Below are positions 1-9,818 of a DNA stretch of 64,000 nt, piece after piece. The notes under the pieces were generated by a model that ran no database searches, was not told the origin of the DNA, and worked only from the letters and a program-made list of their open reading frames with translations. A program made the translations under genes and the position numbers. The stretch is from Mycobacterium sp. 1554424.7 (GTDB lineage Bacteria; Actinomycetota; Actinomycetes; Mycobacteriales; Mycobacteriaceae). The stretch is from NCBI RefSeq assembly GCF_001665295.1, contig NZ_LZSE01000056.1, positions 1-64,000 of the forward strand. The letters run 5' to 3'. Each line of letters opens with the position of its first letter. Positions within the stretch are counted from its first letter, which is position 1.

Positions 1-619
1 GCCCCCCGCAACGACGCCGCCGGGCTAGCCATGTGGATCGGCTGGCTCGAGTTCGACGTGTTGCTGGGGCCGGGTTAGGGGCGGGATTGGCGGGTGGCGT
101 CCCCGTGGCCGAGTTGCCCAGTGCCAACAGCATTTCGGCGGTCCGGCGGGAAAGTTGCCACCCCTCTTGAAACGGGGTGAACTCCATCGGGAAGGTGAAG
201 TTGGCGTTGTTGGGCTGGGCGGTCTTGACGACGACGGTGGCCATCACGTGGGAAGGATTCTTGTCCGACCAGGCGATGTCGTTGGCCGTGAAGGTCATCG
301 GCAGGTAGCCGTTGTCCCGCAGCGCGTTGGTGAACTTGTCCAGGGTGCCGGCGCTGTCCGCGGTCGCGCCCTCGACGAGGTTCACCTTGTTGATGCCCGG
401 CACGTTCGGGTCGGCGAGCCGGTTCAGCACGTCGATCAGCGCGTCGGCGGGAGGCAGCGGGGCGGTCGGGGGAGCCGCGACGATCAGGGGGGTCGACGTC
501 GCCGGGACCGCCGAGGAGGACGACGACACGACCTTGGGTCCGGTGTGCGCGCATCCGGCGAGCCCGATCGCCGCCACCGCCGTGGCGGCACTCAGCGCAA
601 CGGTCAAGCGTCGGTGCAT
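1..619 (-). CDS. lppK: LppK-like lipoprotein, 3' end disrupted and running off the window
   Basis: This is a putative secreted lipoprotein of unknown function. The start at 619 gives a short basic N-terminus (MHRR), a hydrophobic stretch and a lipobox LAGC with the lipidated Cys at residue 23. A Ser/Thr/Pro-rich linker follows, then a conserved globular part of about 120 residues containing [13 protein letters not shown] and the FPMEF and WQLS motifs. It is divergent from mpa, as Rv2116 (lppK) is in M. tuberculosis, which supports the name. After about codon 180 the frame no longer ends normally. From roughly position 70 down to the edge it reads through the antisense of a ylxP-like start and gives an Arg-rich, implausible tail. 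A normal-looking tail lies on the other strand at 2-28. The gene body is well supported; its 3' end is either rearranged or misassembled. Confidence 0.75.
   Translation of the reverse strand, partial: MHRRLTVALSAATAVAAIGLAGCAHTGPKVVSSSSSAVPATSTPLIVAAPPTAPLPPADALIDVLNRLADPNVPGINKVNLVEGATADSAGTLDKFTNALRDNGYLPMTFTANDIAWSDKNPSHVMATVVVKTAQPNNANFTFPMEFTPFQEGWQLSRRTAEMLLALGNSATGTPPANPAPNPAPATRRTRASRSTWLARRRRCGG
2..76 (+). pseudogene. Inverted fragment: lppK-like tail plus first 13 codons of a ylxP (DUF503) gene
   Basis: On the plus strand, positions 2-28 read PPATTPPG then a TAG stop, which looks like the C-terminal end of a Pro-rich lipoprotein. Two bases later an ATG at 31 opens [13 protein letters not shown], the N-terminus expected of the actinobacterial YlxP/DUF503 protein (Rv2117 in M. 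tuberculosis). The frame then breaks: codons for PG and a TAG stop at 74-76 replace the expected continuation. In M. tuberculosis Rv2116 and Rv2117 lie on the same strand, one after the other. Here the start fragment points towards the lppK body, so a short segment is inverted. The fragment cannot encode a functional protein. The YlxP identity rests on recall of the family N-terminus. Confidence 0.55.
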
Positions 620-901
620 AGGGTTGGTTCTGTGTCTAGGCCCTCGGGCCCGCCGTCGGGCCAACGGGTGCAATGGAAGTCACACCGGGCCCGGCACGCG
701 GGAGAGGACGGTGCCGGCGGAGCCGGTGGCAAGGGCTTTTAGGGCCACGGCTGTCCTTTCGCTCGGCAAGATTCGTGGCCGAGATTACCAGTGGAACCAA
801 AGTCTTAACTTTTCGTGAGCATTTGACTCCGCACATCAACCGGCAATCGCCGGTAGCTTTGAAGTAACACCGCACATTTCGGGGCGGGAAAGGAGCGCAA
901 C
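620..901. promoter_or_regulatory. Divergent intergenic region lppK / mpa
   Basis: This 282 bp gap separates the divergent lppK-like gene and mpa and must hold both promoters. A good Shine-Dalgarno (AAGGAG) lies about 8 bp before the mpa ATG. A TTGACT at 823-828 and a TAGCTT at 854-859 resemble -35 and -10 elements, but their 25 bp spacing is too long to call a promoter. The part from about 770 to 880 is visibly more AT-rich than its surroundings. No small gene was recognised here. Confidence 0.35.
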
Positions 902-2731
902 ATGGGTGACTCAGAGCGTTCTGAAGCATTCGGCAGTACCCGTGACACTGGCATGTCCAGCGGCGATGCTGCCGAATTGGAACAGTTACGCCGCGAGGCA
1001 GCGGTGCTGCGCGAGCAACTGGATCATGCGGTTGGAGCGGCCGGTGGCACTCGCTCCGCGCGTGACGTCCATCAACTCGAAGCCCGCATCGACTCCCTCG
1101 CGGCGCGTAACTCAAAGTTAATGGAAACCCTCAAAGAGGCCCGCCAGCAACTGTTGGCGCTGCGCGAAGAGGTCGACCGGCTCGGCCAACCGCCCAGCGG
1201 CTACGGCGTCCTGTTGGGGTCCCACGAGGACGACACGGTCGACGTGTTCACGTCGGGTCGCAAGATGCGCCTGACGTGCTCGCCCAACATCGAGGTCAGC
1301 TCGCTGCGCAAGGGCCAGACCGTCCGGCTCAACGAGGCACTGACCGTCGTCGAGGCCGGCACGTTCGAATCGGTCGGCGAGATCTCCACGTTGCGCGAGG
1401 TGCTCAACGACGGTCACCGCGCGTTGGTCGTCGGCCACGCCGACGAGGAGCGCATCGTGTGGCTGGCCGAACCGCTGGTCGCCGAGGACCTGCCGGACGG
1501 CGTTCCGGACGCGCTCAACGACGACACCAAGCCCCGCAAGCTGCGCCCGGGTGACTCCCTGCTGGTCGACACCAAGGCCGGCTACGCCTTCGAGCGCATC
1601 CCCAAGGCCGAGGTCGAGGACCTGGTCCTGGAAGAGGTGCCGGACGTCAGCTACCAGGACATCGGCGGCCTGACGCGCCAGATCGAGCAGATCCGCGACG
1701 CCGTGGAACTGCCGTTCCTGCACAAGGAGCTCTACCGCGAGTACGCGCTGCGCCCACCCAAGGGCGTGTTGCTCTACGGCCCGCCCGGCTGCGGTAAGAC
1801 GCTGATCGCCAAGGCGGTCGCCAACTCCCTGGCCAAGAAGATGGCCGAGGTGCGCGGCGACGACGCCCGCGAGGCGAAGTCGTACTTCCTGAACATCAAG
1901 GGCCCGGAGCTGCTGAACAAGTTCGTCGGCGAGACCGAGCGGCACATCCGCCTGATTTTCCAGCGCGCCCGCGAGAAGGCGTCCGAAGGGACGCCGGTGA
2001 TCGTTTTCTTCGACGAGATGGATTCGATCTTCCGCACCCGCGGCACCGGGGTTTCCTCGGACGTCGAGACGACGGTGGTTCCCCAGCTGTTGTCTGAGAT
2101 CGACGGCGTGGAGGGGCTGGAGAACGTCATCGTCATCGGTGCGTCTAACCGCGAGGACATGATCGACCCCGCGATCCTGCGCCCGGGACGCCTCGACGTG
2201 AAGATCAAGATCGAGCGCCCGGATGCCGAAGCGGCGCAAGACATCTTCTCGAAGTACCTGATCGAGTCGCTGCCCCTGCACGCCGACGACCTCGCCGAGT
2301 TCGAGGGCGACCGCACCGCCTGCATCAAGGCGATGATCGAAAAGGTCGTCGAGCGGATGTACGCCGAGATCGACGACAACCGGTTCCTGGAGGTCACCTA
2401 CGCCAACGGTGACAAAGAGGTCATGTACTTCAAGGACTTCAACTCCGGGGCGATGATCCAGAACGTCGTCGACCGGGCGAAGAAGAACGCGATCAAGTCG
2501 GTGCTGGAGACCGGTCAGCCGGGGCTTCGCATTCAGCACCTGCTCGACTCGATCGTCGACGAGTTCGCCGAGAACGAGGACCTGCCCAACACCACCAACC
2601 CCGATGACTGGGCGCGGATTTCGGGCAAGAAGGGCGAGCGGATCGTCTACATCCGCACCCTGGTCACCGGCAAGTCGTCGAGCGCGTCGCGGGCCATCGA
2701 CACCGAGTCGAACCTGGGCCAGTACCTGTAA
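902..2731 (+). CDS. mpa: Mpa (ARC), AAA+ proteasomal ATPase
   Basis: Mpa is the hexameric unfoldase of the mycobacterial proteasome. It binds Pup on tagged proteins through its N-terminal coiled coils, unfolds them and feeds the PrcA/PrcB core. The product is 609 residues, the length of M. tuberculosis Mpa. The N-terminal region of about 95 residues is a predicted coiled coil, followed by paired OB-fold (inter-) domains to about residue 245. The AAA+ module has Walker A GPPGCGKT at residues 293-300 and Walker [11 protein letters not shown] near residue 372. The protein ends in GQYL, the C-terminal tail that docks on the 20S alpha ring. The ATG at 902 has a strong AAGGAG site. It is divergent from lppK and followed by a large hairpin, so it is probably a single transcript. 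Confidence 0.97.
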   Translation: MGDSERSEAFGSTRDTGMSSGDAAELEQLRREAAVLREQLDHAVGAAGGTRSARDVHQLEARIDSLAARNSKLMETLKEARQQLLALREEVDRLGQPPSGYGVLLGSHEDDTVDVFTSGRKMRLTCSPNIEVSSLRKGQTVRLNEALTVVEAGTFESVGEISTLREVLNDGHRALVVGHADEERIVWLAEPLVAEDLPDGVPDALNDDTKPRKLRPGDSLLVDTKAGYAFERIPKAEVEDLVLEEVPDVSYQDIGGLTRQIEQIRDAVELPFLHKELYREYALRPPKGVLLYGPPGCGKTLIAKAVANSLAKKMAEVRGDDAREAKSYFLNIKGPELLNKFVGETERHIRLIFQRAREKASEGTPVIVFFDEMDSIFRTRGTGVSSDVETTVVPQLLSEIDGVEGLENVIVIGASNREDMIDPAILRPGRLDVKIKIERPDAEAAQDIFSKYLIESLPLHADDLAEFEGDRTACIKAMIEKVVERMYAEIDDNRFLEVTYANGDKEVMYFKDFNSGAMIQNVVDRAKKNAIKSVLETGQPGLRIQHLLDSIVDEFAENEDLPNTTNPDDWARISGKKGERIVYIRTLVTGKSSSASRAIDTESNLGQYL

Positions 2732-2765
2732 GCGTCAGTCGCGGCTTGGTCGCGGAGTCGCGACA

Positions 2766-2812
2766 CTGCAACCAGGCACACGACACGCCGAGGCGGGTGT
2801 GCGTGATTGCAG
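2766..2812. terminator. Imperfect palindrome between convergent mpa and the next minus-strand gene
   Basis: The arms at 2766-2781 and 2797-2812 match at 14 of 16 positions when one is reverse-complemented. An inner CGCC/GGCG stem at 2786-2795 extends the hairpin. It sits between two convergent genes, so it most likely acts as a two-way terminator. It lacks a clear T-run, as is usual in mycobacteria. Confidence 0.55.
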
Positions 2813-2852
2813 CCTCGCCGGCCCGGCCTGGCCCGGGAGGCCCCGGCAGCCG

Positions 2853-3497
2853 TCAGGTGGTCTCGAGCGAGTAGCTGTTGGTCAGGTTGTCCTGCAGCAC
2901 TTGGGCGGCTTGGCTTCTGGTGTCCACCCGCAGTTCCTCGGTGAGCACGCGCGACTGGTAGCTCCACCCGTCGGGCAACTCGAGCCGGCTGGCCAACCCG
3001 GGCAGGTCTTTCCGCTCGAGGTTGGGGTCGGTGACCTGGCTCCAGGTCTGCATGACCCAGCGCTTGCCGTGCGGATCGATGAGTTCGTAGATCTCTTCGC
3101 CGGCGTTGAAGACGAACACTGTGTGGCGGCTGACCTTGTTCACGCTAAAGGGTGCGGGGTTCATCGACGACAGCAGCACGGTGGCCTGCAGGATCATCTC
3201 GATGCCGCCGAAGGTCTTCGTCACTTGCGGCCCCTGCCGCTCCTTTTCGATGGCGTTCATCAGCCAATAGCGGGGGCCGTTGAGCAGCGCTGCGGCCGCG
3301 CCGTTTTCGGCGGCGATGGCCTGCGGGTCGAGTGCCGACCACAGCTCGGCGGGACAGTCGTTGAGCGGGAAGCTGTTGTAAACCGACGCCTGCGGGCCGG
3401 CCTCGCCGGGAGTCACGAGAAGCACTTCCCCGTAACGCTTCCCGGCCAGGTCGCTTACCGGTTCGTCCAATTGCTCTTCGGCGCGGTGGCGGGACAC
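2853..3497 (-). CDS. Conserved hypothetical protein (Rv2114-like)
   Basis: This is a 214-residue protein of unknown function. Its place between mpa and a membrane-protein gene next to dop matches Rv2114 of M. tuberculosis. No signal peptide or membrane segment is evident. The sequence is soluble-looking, with aromatic-rich stretches such as GPRYWLMNAIEKER and SRHTVFVFNAGEEIYELIDP. The chosen start is a GTG at 3497, 9 bp after the stop of the upstream membrane-protein gene, so the two form one unit on the strand opposite the proteasome genes. A partnership with that membrane protein is a guess from spacing. No catalytic motif is visible. Confidence 0.85.
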   Translation of the reverse strand: MSRHRAEEQLDEPVSDLAGKRYGEVLLVTPGEAGPQASVYNSFPLNDCPAELWSALDPQAIAAENGAAAALLNGPRYWLMNAIEKERQGPQVTKTFGGIEMILQATVLLSSMNPAPFSVNKVSRHTVFVFNAGEEIYELIDPHGKRWVMQTWSQVTDPNLERKDLPGLASRLELPDGWSYQSRVLTEELRVDTRSQAAQVLQDNLTNSYSLETT

Positions 3498-3506
3498 CCT
3501 GTGAAA

Positions 3507-4688
3507 TTAATCACTGCCCTGGTCGCCGTCAACTTCACACGCCGGGGCGGCCACCGCGCCGCGATAGCGGTTGCGGGCGATCAGCGTCCGGTGGAGATCG
3601 TCGATGAGGGGGTCGAGGAACGTCGACCGGTATTCGGCGTCGCCGGCCGCGCGGGCGCTGATGTACATGAACGTCAGCGCGCCGATGAACAGCGTCATGT
3701 GGATCAGCGAATCGGGCACCGGCAGCGTGAATCCCAGCACCGTCGCGGTGCTGGTGAACGTGTGGGTCCATTCGTTGAGCAGCGCCGGCGTGAGAATGAT
3801 CAGGCCCAGAAGCAGGTAGATGGTGGCGGTGACCACCGCCACCACCAGGATCTGCGCCAGCTGCGAAGCGGCGAGCACGAAGACGACGTTGAGGCGTTCG
3901 GCGCGTTTCAGCGGCGCGCAGTCGGGCGTGTCCGGCATGGCCGCGGAGGGGGTTTCGGCAAGGCCTTCGGTGTCTTCGGGCAGCGCCGCCGTCGACTGCA
4001 GCATCGGCCTGGCCCGGTCGCGGGTGGCGGAGATGACGAAGGCCGCGGCGACGGAGACCAGGAACGCGATGGCCAGCCCCAGCCGTTCCCCGCTGATCGT
4101 CGCTGCCATGAGCCAGACGTAGGTGTTGAAGAACACCAACGCGGTGAGCAGGACGACCGGCAGGGCTCGCACGGCCAGCGGTCCAACGGTCGCGAGGTGC
4201 GACAGCATCATTCGCACGGCCCATCCGACGACCGACCCGACCCCACACCCGGTGAGGATCAGGACCGCGGCCACGACGACGGCTTCCTGCGCGAGTTGCG
4301 CGGCCCCGCCGACGATGGCACCGACGCACGCCACCGTGACCACCGCGACGGTCGCCACGGTCGCGCGGGTCCGCCCGCTGCGCGATCGCGACACCAGCCA
4401 GCCGACGACGGCCATCAGCGGCAGGGCGAGCCCGATGATCGTCAGCAGGATCACTTGGGACGTTGTCGGCTCCCCGCTGATATGGACGTCACGGCCGCCG
4501 GTGATCAGGTAGATGGGCAGGACGCACGCCTGCAGCACGGCGTACGCCGCCAGCATCGGCGCCGACCGCGGCCAGAGCCGCCGCCACCGCGACCGCCTCG
4601 TCAGCACCGACGGCAAACCCCGGTTAAGAAACCAGCTTTCGGCCGCGGCATTCGCGGTCCCGCGCGCGGGGCGAGGGGAGAGCTCCAT
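3507..4688 (-). CDS. Integral membrane protein (Rv2113-like)
   Basis: This is a polytopic membrane protein of unknown function, 393 residues from the ATG at 4688. About eight to ten hydrophobic segments are visible, for example LAAYAVLQACVLPIYLI, ILLTIIGLALPLMAVVGWLV, VVVAAVLILTGCGVGSVVGW and VVTATIYLLLGLIILTP. An acidic/Pro loop around the middle splits two membrane bundles. The N-terminus is Arg-rich and cytoplasmic-looking. Its location divergent from dop and just upstream of the Rv2114-like gene matches Rv2113. An open frame continues far upstream on this strand, but that part is only the antisense of dop. No transporter signature was recognised. Confidence 0.85.
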   Translation of the reverse strand: MELSPRPARGTANAAAESWFLNRGLPSVLTRRSRWRRLWPRSAPMLAAYAVLQACVLPIYLITGGRDVHISGEPTTSQVILLTIIGLALPLMAVVGWLVSRSRSGRTRATVATVAVVTVACVGAIVGGAAQLAQEAVVVAAVLILTGCGVGSVVGWAVRMMLSHLATVGPLAVRALPVVLLTALVFFNTYVWLMAATISGERLGLAIAFLVSVAAAFVISATRDRARPMLQSTAALPEDTEGLAETPSAAMPDTPDCAPLKRAERLNVVFVLAASQLAQILVVAVVTATIYLLLGLIILTPALLNEWTHTFTSTATVLGFTLPVPDSLIHMTLFIGALTFMYISARAAGDAEYRSTFLDPLIDDLHRTLIARNRYRGAVAAPACEVDGDQGSD

Positions 4689-4802
4689 GCGGGCAAACCC
4701 TAGCGGCGATCGGCCCTTGTGCTGGCCGTTATCGCGGCGAATTCGGGCCCCGAGATCACCCCGCCTCGGGGTCCACATCGTCGCCGGGCCTATCTTGAAG
4801 TA

Positions 4803-6311
4803 ATGCAAAGGATTATCGGGACGGAGGTCGAGTACGGCATCTCGTCGCCGTCGGACCCGACCGCCAACCCGATCCTCACCTCGACGCAGGCGGTGTTGGC
4901 CTACGCGGCCGCCGCGGGCATCCAGCGCGCCAAGCGCACCCGCTGGGACTACGAGGTGGAATCGCCGCTGCGCGATGCCCGCGGCTTCGACCTGAGCCGC
5001 TCGGCCGGGCCCCCGCCGGTCGTCGACGCCGACGAGGTCGGCGCGGCCAACATGATCTTGACCAACGGGGCAAGGCTCTACGTCGACCACGCGCACCCGG
5101 AGTACTCCGCGCCCGAGTGCACCGACCCGCTGGACGCGGTGATCTGGGACAAGGCGGGCGAGCGCGTGATGGAGGCCGCCGCGCGGCACGTCGCCAGCGT
5201 GCCCGGGGCCGCGAAGCTGCAGCTCTACAAGAACAACGTCGACGGCAAGGGCGCCTCCTACGGCTCCCACGAGAACTACCTGATGTCGCGGCAGACGCCG
5301 TTCTCCGCGATCATCGCCGGCCTGACGCCGTTTCTGGTGTCCCGGCAGGTGGTCACCGGCTCCGGCCGGGTCGGCATCGGGCCCGCCGGTGACGAGCCCG
5401 GCTTCCAGCTGTCCCAGCGCTCGGACTACATCGAGGTCGAGGTCGGGCTGGAGACCACGCTCAAACGCGGCATCATCAACACCCGCGACGAGCCGCACGC
5501 CGACGCGGACCGGTATCGCCGCCTGCATGTGATCATCGGCGACGCCAACCTCGCCGAGACGTCGACGTATCTGAAGCTGGGCACCACCGCGCTGGTGCTC
5601 GACCTGATCGAGGAGGGCCCCGCCCACGGGATCGACCTGAGCGACCTGGCGTTGGCGCGGCCGGTGCACGCGGTGCATGCCATCAGCCGCGATCCGTCGC
5701 TGCGGGTCGCGGTGGCCCTGGCCGACGGCCGCGAACTGACCGCCCTTGCGCTGCAACGGATTTTCCTCGACCGGGTGGCCAAGCTGGTCGACGGCCGCGA
5801 CCCCGACCCGCGCGCCGCCGACGTCGTCCAGACGTGGGCGGACGTGCTGGACAAGCTCGAGCGCGACCCGATGGACTGCGCCGAGCTGCTGGACTGGCCG
5901 GCCAAGCTGCGGCTGCTCGAGGGCTTCCGCCAGCGCGAGAACCTCAACTGGTCGGCGCCGCGGCTGCACCTGGTCGACCTGCAGTATTCCGACGTCCGGC
6001 TGGACAAGGGCCTGTACAACAGGCTGGTCGCGCGCGGTTCGATGAAGCGCCTCGTCAGCGAGCACCAGGTGCTCGAAGCCGTCGACAATCCACCGACGGA
6101 CACGCGCGCGTACTTCCGCGGTGAATGCCTGCGCAGGTTCGGTGCCGACATCGCCGCGGCCAGCTGGGACTCGGTGATTTTCGATCTCGGGGGCGATTCG
6201 CTGGTGCGGATCCCGACGCTGGAGCCGCTGCGTGGCAGCAAAGCCCACGTCGGGGCGTTGCTGGACTCCGTGGACAGCGCGGTGGAACTGGTGGAACAAC
6301 TGACCAGCTGA
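4803..6311 (+). CDS. dop: Dop, Pup deamidase/depupylase
   Basis: Dop converts the C-terminal Gln of Pup to Glu so that PafA can use it, and it also removes Pup from proteins. The 502-residue protein has the carboxylate-amine/glutamine-synthetase-like fold of the PafA/Dop family. Visible features are the metal-binding GTEVEYG with Glu8, the [11 protein letters not shown] motif with catalytic Asp95, and the [17 protein letters not shown] block shared with PafA. Residues about 40-80 form the Dop-specific loop absent from PafA. The ATG at 4803 follows a divergent 114 bp gap. The protein is about 50 residues longer than PafA, as expected. It starts the dop-pup-prcB-prcA-pafA run. Confidence 0.97.
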   Translation: MQRIIGTEVEYGISSPSDPTANPILTSTQAVLAYAAAAGIQRAKRTRWDYEVESPLRDARGFDLSRSAGPPPVVDADEVGAANMILTNGARLYVDHAHPEYSAPECTDPLDAVIWDKAGERVMEAAARHVASVPGAAKLQLYKNNVDGKGASYGSHENYLMSRQTPFSAIIAGLTPFLVSRQVVTGSGRVGIGPAGDEPGFQLSQRSDYIEVEVGLETTLKRGIINTRDEPHADADRYRRLHVIIGDANLAETSTYLKLGTTALVLDLIEEGPAHGIDLSDLALARPVHAVHAISRDPSLRVAVALADGRELTALALQRIFLDRVAKLVDGRDPDPRAADVVQTWADVLDKLERDPMDCAELLDWPAKLRLLEGFRQRENLNWSAPRLHLVDLQYSDVRLDKGLYNRLVARGSMKRLVSEHQVLEAVDNPPTDTRAYFRGECLRRFGADIAAASWDSVIFDLGGDSLVRIPTLEPLRGSKAHVGALLDSVDSAVELVEQLTS

Positions 6312-6403
6312 CGGACCTTCGACCGGGCAATGTCGGTGTTGACCGGTACTGTAGAGAGAACCAACGGGCGTGTGAGCGGCCGGTAACTAAGCAGGAGGCG
6401 GCG

Positions 6404-6598
6404 ATGGCTCAGGAGCAGACCAAGCGTGGTGGTGGCGGCGGCGACGACGATGACTTCGGCGACGCCACGGCCGCGGGCCAGGAGCGTCGCGAGAAGCTAG
6501 CCGAAGACACCGACGACCTGCTTGACGAGATTGACGACGTCCTTGAGGAAAACGCCGAGGATTTTGTCCGCGCGTATGTCCAAAAGGGCGGACAGTGA
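6404..6598 (+). CDS. pup: Pup, prokaryotic ubiquitin-like protein
   Basis: Pup is the small disordered modifier attached to lysines of proteins destined for the proteasome. It is 64 residues, the standard length. The N-terminal third holds a Gly stretch and an Asp run, and the C-terminal half forms the Mpa-binding helix ([21 protein letters not shown]). It ends in GGQ, so it needs deamidation by Dop before ligation. A GGAGG site at 6394-6398 precedes the ATG. Its last codon and stop overlap the GTG of prcB (GTGA), indicating translational coupling. No normal -35/-10 pair was found in the 92 bp after dop. Confidence 0.98.
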   Translation: MAQEQTKRGGGGGDDDDFGDATAAGQERREKLAEDTDDLLDEIDDVLEENAEDFVRAYVQKGGQ

Positions 6599-7485
6599 CC
6601 TGGCCGTTTGCCGATCGACTGTCCATTAACTCCCCACTCTCCGGGAATCCGGCTATAGGCCTGTCATCGTTTGCTGAACACCTTCGCCGCCACGCCCCGG
6701 AGTTGCTGCCGGCAAGCCTTGGCGGGGGCGCGCAGGGCGGCGCCCCGGGGGACCAACTCCCGCACGGCACGACCATCGTGGCCTTGAAGTACCCGGGCGG
6801 CGTCGTCATGGCGGGTGACCGGCGCTCGACGCAGGGCAACATGATCGCCGGGCGCGACGTGAAGAAGGTGTACATCACCGACGACTACACCGCGACCGGC
6901 ATCGCCGGCACCGCCGCCATCGCCGTCGAGTTCGCCCGGCTGTACGCGGTGGAGCTCGAGCACTACGAGAAGCTCGAGGGTGTTCCGCTCACGTTTGCCG
7001 GCAAGGTCAACCGGCTCGCGATCATGGTGCGCGGAAACCTCGCCGCGGCGATGCAGGGGCTGGTGGCCCTGCCGCTGCTGGCCGGGTATGACATCCAGGC
7101 GCCGGACCCCGAAAGCGCGGGCCGTATCGTGTCGTTCGACGCCGCCGGCGGCTGGAACATCGAGGAAGAGGGCTACCAGGCGGTGGGGTCGGGCTCGATC
7201 TTCGCCAAGTCGTCGATGAAGAAGCTGTATTCGCAAGTCTCCGACGTCGATTCGGCGCTGCGGGTGATCGTCGAGGCGCTCTACGACGCCGCCGACGACG
7301 ATTCCGCCACCGGCGGGCCGGATCTGGTCCGCGGCATCTATCCCACGGCGGTCACCATCGGCGCCGAGGGCGCGACCGAGGTGCCGGAGGGCAGGATTGC
7401 CGATCTGGCCCGCGAGGTCATCGAAAGCCGTTCGCGCGCAGATACTTTCGGACCTGACGCCGAACCGCGGGGTAAGAAGAAGTGA
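6595..7485 (+). CDS. prcB: PrcB, proteasome beta subunit
   Basis: PrcB is the proteolytic subunit of the 20S core. The 296-residue precursor carries a 58-residue propeptide ending in HG. Autocleavage exposes the nucleophile Thr59 of [11 protein letters not shown]. The GDRRSTQGN block, the internal Lys of the active site and the SGSIFAKS loop are all present. It starts at a GTG overlapping the pup stop and ends overlapping the GTG of prcA, again as GTGA, so pup-prcB-prcA are translated as a coupled unit. It is five residues longer than the M. tuberculosis protein, mostly in the Gly/Ala-rich end of the propeptide. Confidence 0.98.
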   Translation: MTWPFADRLSINSPLSGNPAIGLSSFAEHLRRHAPELLPASLGGGAQGGAPGDQLPHGTTIVALKYPGGVVMAGDRRSTQGNMIAGRDVKKVYITDDYTATGIAGTAAIAVEFARLYAVELEHYEKLEGVPLTFAGKVNRLAIMVRGNLAAAMQGLVALPLLAGYDIQAPDPESAGRIVSFDAAGGWNIEEEGYQAVGSGSIFAKSSMKKLYSQVSDVDSALRVIVEALYDAADDDSATGGPDLVRGIYPTAVTIGAEGATEVPEGRIADLAREVIESRSRADTFGPDAEPRGKKK

Positions 7486-8264
7486 GCTTCCCGTATTTCA
7501 TCTCGCCCGAACAGGCGATGCGTGAGCGTAGCGAGCTCGCGCGCAAGGGCATCGCCCGGGGCAAGAGCGTGGTGGCGCTGGCCTACGCCGACGGCGTGCT
7601 GTTCGTCGCGGAGAACCCGTCGCGGTCTCTGCAGAAAATCAGCGAACTCTACGACCGCGTCGGCTTTGCCGCCGCGGGCAAGTTCAACGAGTTCGACAAT
7701 TTGCGCCGCGGGGGCATCCAGTTCGCTGACACGCGGGGCTATGCCTACGACCGCCGCGACGTCACCGGACGGCAGCTGGCCAACGTCTACGCGCAGACCC
7801 TCGGCAGCATCTTCACCGAGCAGGCCAAGCCCTACGAGGTCGAGTTGTGCGTCGCCGAGGTCGCGCACTACGGCGAGACGAAACCGCCTGAGCTGTACCG
7901 GATCACCTACGACGGCTCGATCGCCGACGAGCCGCATTTCGTGGTAATGGGCGGCACCACCGAGCCGATCGTCACGGCGCTCAAGGACTCCTACGCCGAA
8001 AACGCGCACCTGCGTGAGGCTTTGGGCATCGCCGTTTCGGCGCTGCGGGCGGGCAGCTCGGAGACGTCCAACGGCGACGGGCCCGCCCTCGATGTCGGCA
8101 GCCTGGAGGTGGCCATCCTGGATGCCAACCGGCCGCGGCGGGCGTTCCGGCGGATCAACCGTCCCACTCTGGAAAGCTTGCTGAAGAAGTCGGGCGACCC
8201 GAAATCCAAGGACGCAAAATCCGGCGGAGAAGAGTCGGAAACAGAGGGCGACTCCTCGGACTAG
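7482..8264 (+). CDS. prcA: PrcA, proteasome alpha subunit
   Basis: PrcA forms the outer rings and gate of the core particle and binds the C-termini of Mpa and other activators. The 260-residue protein opens with [20 protein letters not shown], the gating segment plus H0 helix. It lacks the Thr nucleophile, as alpha subunits do. The C-terminal 30 residues are a charged, Ser/Asp/Lys-rich disordered tail. The GTG start overlaps the prcB stop. The next gene, pafA, starts only 70 bp downstream, an arrangement that differs from M. tuberculosis, where mobile and PE/PPE genes intervene. Confidence 0.98.
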   Translation: MSFPYFISPEQAMRERSELARKGIARGKSVVALAYADGVLFVAENPSRSLQKISELYDRVGFAAAGKFNEFDNLRRGGIQFADTRGYAYDRRDVTGRQLANVYAQTLGSIFTEQAKPYEVELCVAEVAHYGETKPPELYRITYDGSIADEPHFVVMGGTTEPIVTALKDSYAENAHLREALGIAVSALRAGSSETSNGDGPALDVGSLEVAILDANRPRRAFRRINRPTLESLLKKSGDPKSKDAKSGGEESETEGDSSD

Positions 8265-8334
8265 ATCCGCCCGATAACATCCGTGGGCGCGGCTTCTGCA
8301 CCTTTGCGGTGCGACAACCAGTACGCTCGATTAC

Positions 8335-9693
8335 GTGCAGCGACGAATTATGGGCATCGAGACCGAGTTCGGTGTCACCTGCACGTTCCACGGCCATCGC
8401 CGGCTGTCTCCGGACGAGGTCGCCCGGTACCTGTTCCGGCGGGTGGTGTCGTGGGGCCGCAGCTCCAACGTGTTCTTGCGAAACGGCGCCCGCCTCTACC
8501 TCGACGTCGGCAGCCATCCCGAGTACGCCACGGCCGAGTGCGACAGCCTGGTGCAGCTGGTCACCCACGACCGGGCCGGTGAATGGGTGCTGGAAGACCT
8601 GCTGGTGGACGCCGAGCAGCGGCTCGCGGACGAGGGCATCGGCGGCGACATCTACCTGTTCAAGAACAACACCGACTCGGCGGGCAACTCCTACGGCTGC
8701 CACGAGAACTACCTGATCGTGCGGGCCGGCGAGTTCTCCCGGATCTCCGACGTGCTGCTGCCCTTCCTGGTCACCCGCCAGCTGATCTGCGGGGCCGGCA
8801 AGGTGCTGCAGACCCCCAAGGCGGCGACGTTCTGCCTCTCACAGCGCGCCGAGCACATCTGGGAGGGCGTCTCCTCGGCCACCACCCGCAGCCGCCCGAT
8901 CATCAACACCCGCGACGAGCCGCACGCCGACGCCGAGAAATACCGGCGCCTGCACGTCATCGTCGGCGACTCCAACATGTGCGAGACGACCACGATGCTC
9001 AAGGTGGGCACGGCGGCGCTGGTGCTGGAGATGATCGAGGCCGGCGTTCCGTTCCGCGACTTCTCGCTGGACAACCCGATCCGGGCCATCCGCGAGGTCA
9101 GCCACGACGTCACGGGCCGCCGGCCGGTGCGGCTGGCGGGCGGGCGGCAGGCCAGCGCCCTGGACATCCAGCGCGAGTACTACAGCCGCGCCGTCGAACA
9201 CCTGCAGACGCGGGAGCCCAACGCCCAGATCGAGCAGGTCGTCGACCTGTGGGGCCGGCAGCTCGACGCCGTCGAAAGCCAGGACTTCGCCAAGGTGGAC
9301 ACCGAGATCGACTGGGTGATCAAGCGCAAGCTGTTCCAGCGCTATCAGGATCGCTACAACATGGAACTGTCCGACCCGAAGATCGCCCAGCTGGATCTCG
9401 CCTACCACGACATCAAGCGCGGTCGCGGCGTCTTCGACCTGCTGCAGCGCAAGGGCCTGGCGACGCGGGTGACCACCGACGAGGAGATCGCCGAGGCGGT
9501 CGACCATCCGCCGCAGACCACCCGAGCGCGCCTGCGCGGGGAGTTCATCAGCGCCGCCCAGGCGGCCGGCCGCGACTTCACCGTCGACTGGGTGCACCTC
9601 AAGCTCAACGACCAGGCGCAGCGCACCGTGTTGTGCAAGGACCCGTTCCGGGCGGTCGACGAGCGGGTGAAGCGGCTCATCGCCAGCATGTAG
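8335..9693 (+). CDS. pafA: PafA, Pup ligase
   Basis: PafA forms the isopeptide bond between the gamma-carboxylate of Pup's C-terminal Glu and a target lysine, using ATP. The product is 452 residues, exactly the M. tuberculosis length. Family motifs include IETEFG with a metal-binding Glu near residue 9, [15 protein letters not shown] with the catalytic Asp57, [19 protein letters not shown], and [21 protein letters not shown] start at 8335 is used. It is a paralogue of Dop and lacks Dop's loop. An imperfect palindrome after the gene separates it from pafB. Confidence 0.98.
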   Translation: MQRRIMGIETEFGVTCTFHGHRRLSPDEVARYLFRRVVSWGRSSNVFLRNGARLYLDVGSHPEYATAECDSLVQLVTHDRAGEWVLEDLLVDAEQRLADEGIGGDIYLFKNNTDSAGNSYGCHENYLIVRAGEFSRISDVLLPFLVTRQLICGAGKVLQTPKAATFCLSQRAEHIWEGVSSATTRSRPIINTRDEPHADAEKYRRLHVIVGDSNMCETTTMLKVGTAALVLEMIEAGVPFRDFSLDNPIRAIREVSHDVTGRRPVRLAGGRQASALDIQREYYSRAVEHLQTREPNAQIEQVVDLWGRQLDAVESQDFAKVDTEIDWVIKRKLFQRYQDRYNMELSDPKIAQLDLAYHDIKRGRGVFDLLQRKGLATRVTTDEEIAEAVDHPPQTTRARLRGEFISAAQAAGRDFTVDWVHLKLNDQAQRTVLCKDPFRAVDERVKRLIASM

Positions 9694-9715
9694 CGCCGTG
9701 TCGCTGTCTCACCGC

Positions 9716-9769
9716 GAGCCGAACGCCACTGCGAAAATCCGCACCGAATTTCGCAGCCACGTTCGGTTC
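9716..9769. terminator. Imperfect palindrome between pafA and pafB
   Basis: The arms at 9716-9736 and 9749-9769 agree at about 17 of 21 positions after reverse complementing; a GCGAAA/TTTCGC core closes a 12 bp loop. It lies in the 125 bp between two genes on the same strand. It could terminate or attenuate the proteasome transcript before pafBC. This is a structure call by eye only. Confidence 0.5.
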
Positions 9770-9818
9770 GTGGGCGCTGGGAAAGAGCGCGGGGCGAAGG
9801 CGATCTAACCTAGAGCGA

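Noticed and set aside
6312-6403. Own promoter for pup in the dop-pup gap
   Set aside because: A TTGACC at 6339 and a TACTGT at 6347 are only 2 bp apart and no correctly spaced pair was found, so no promoter is called.
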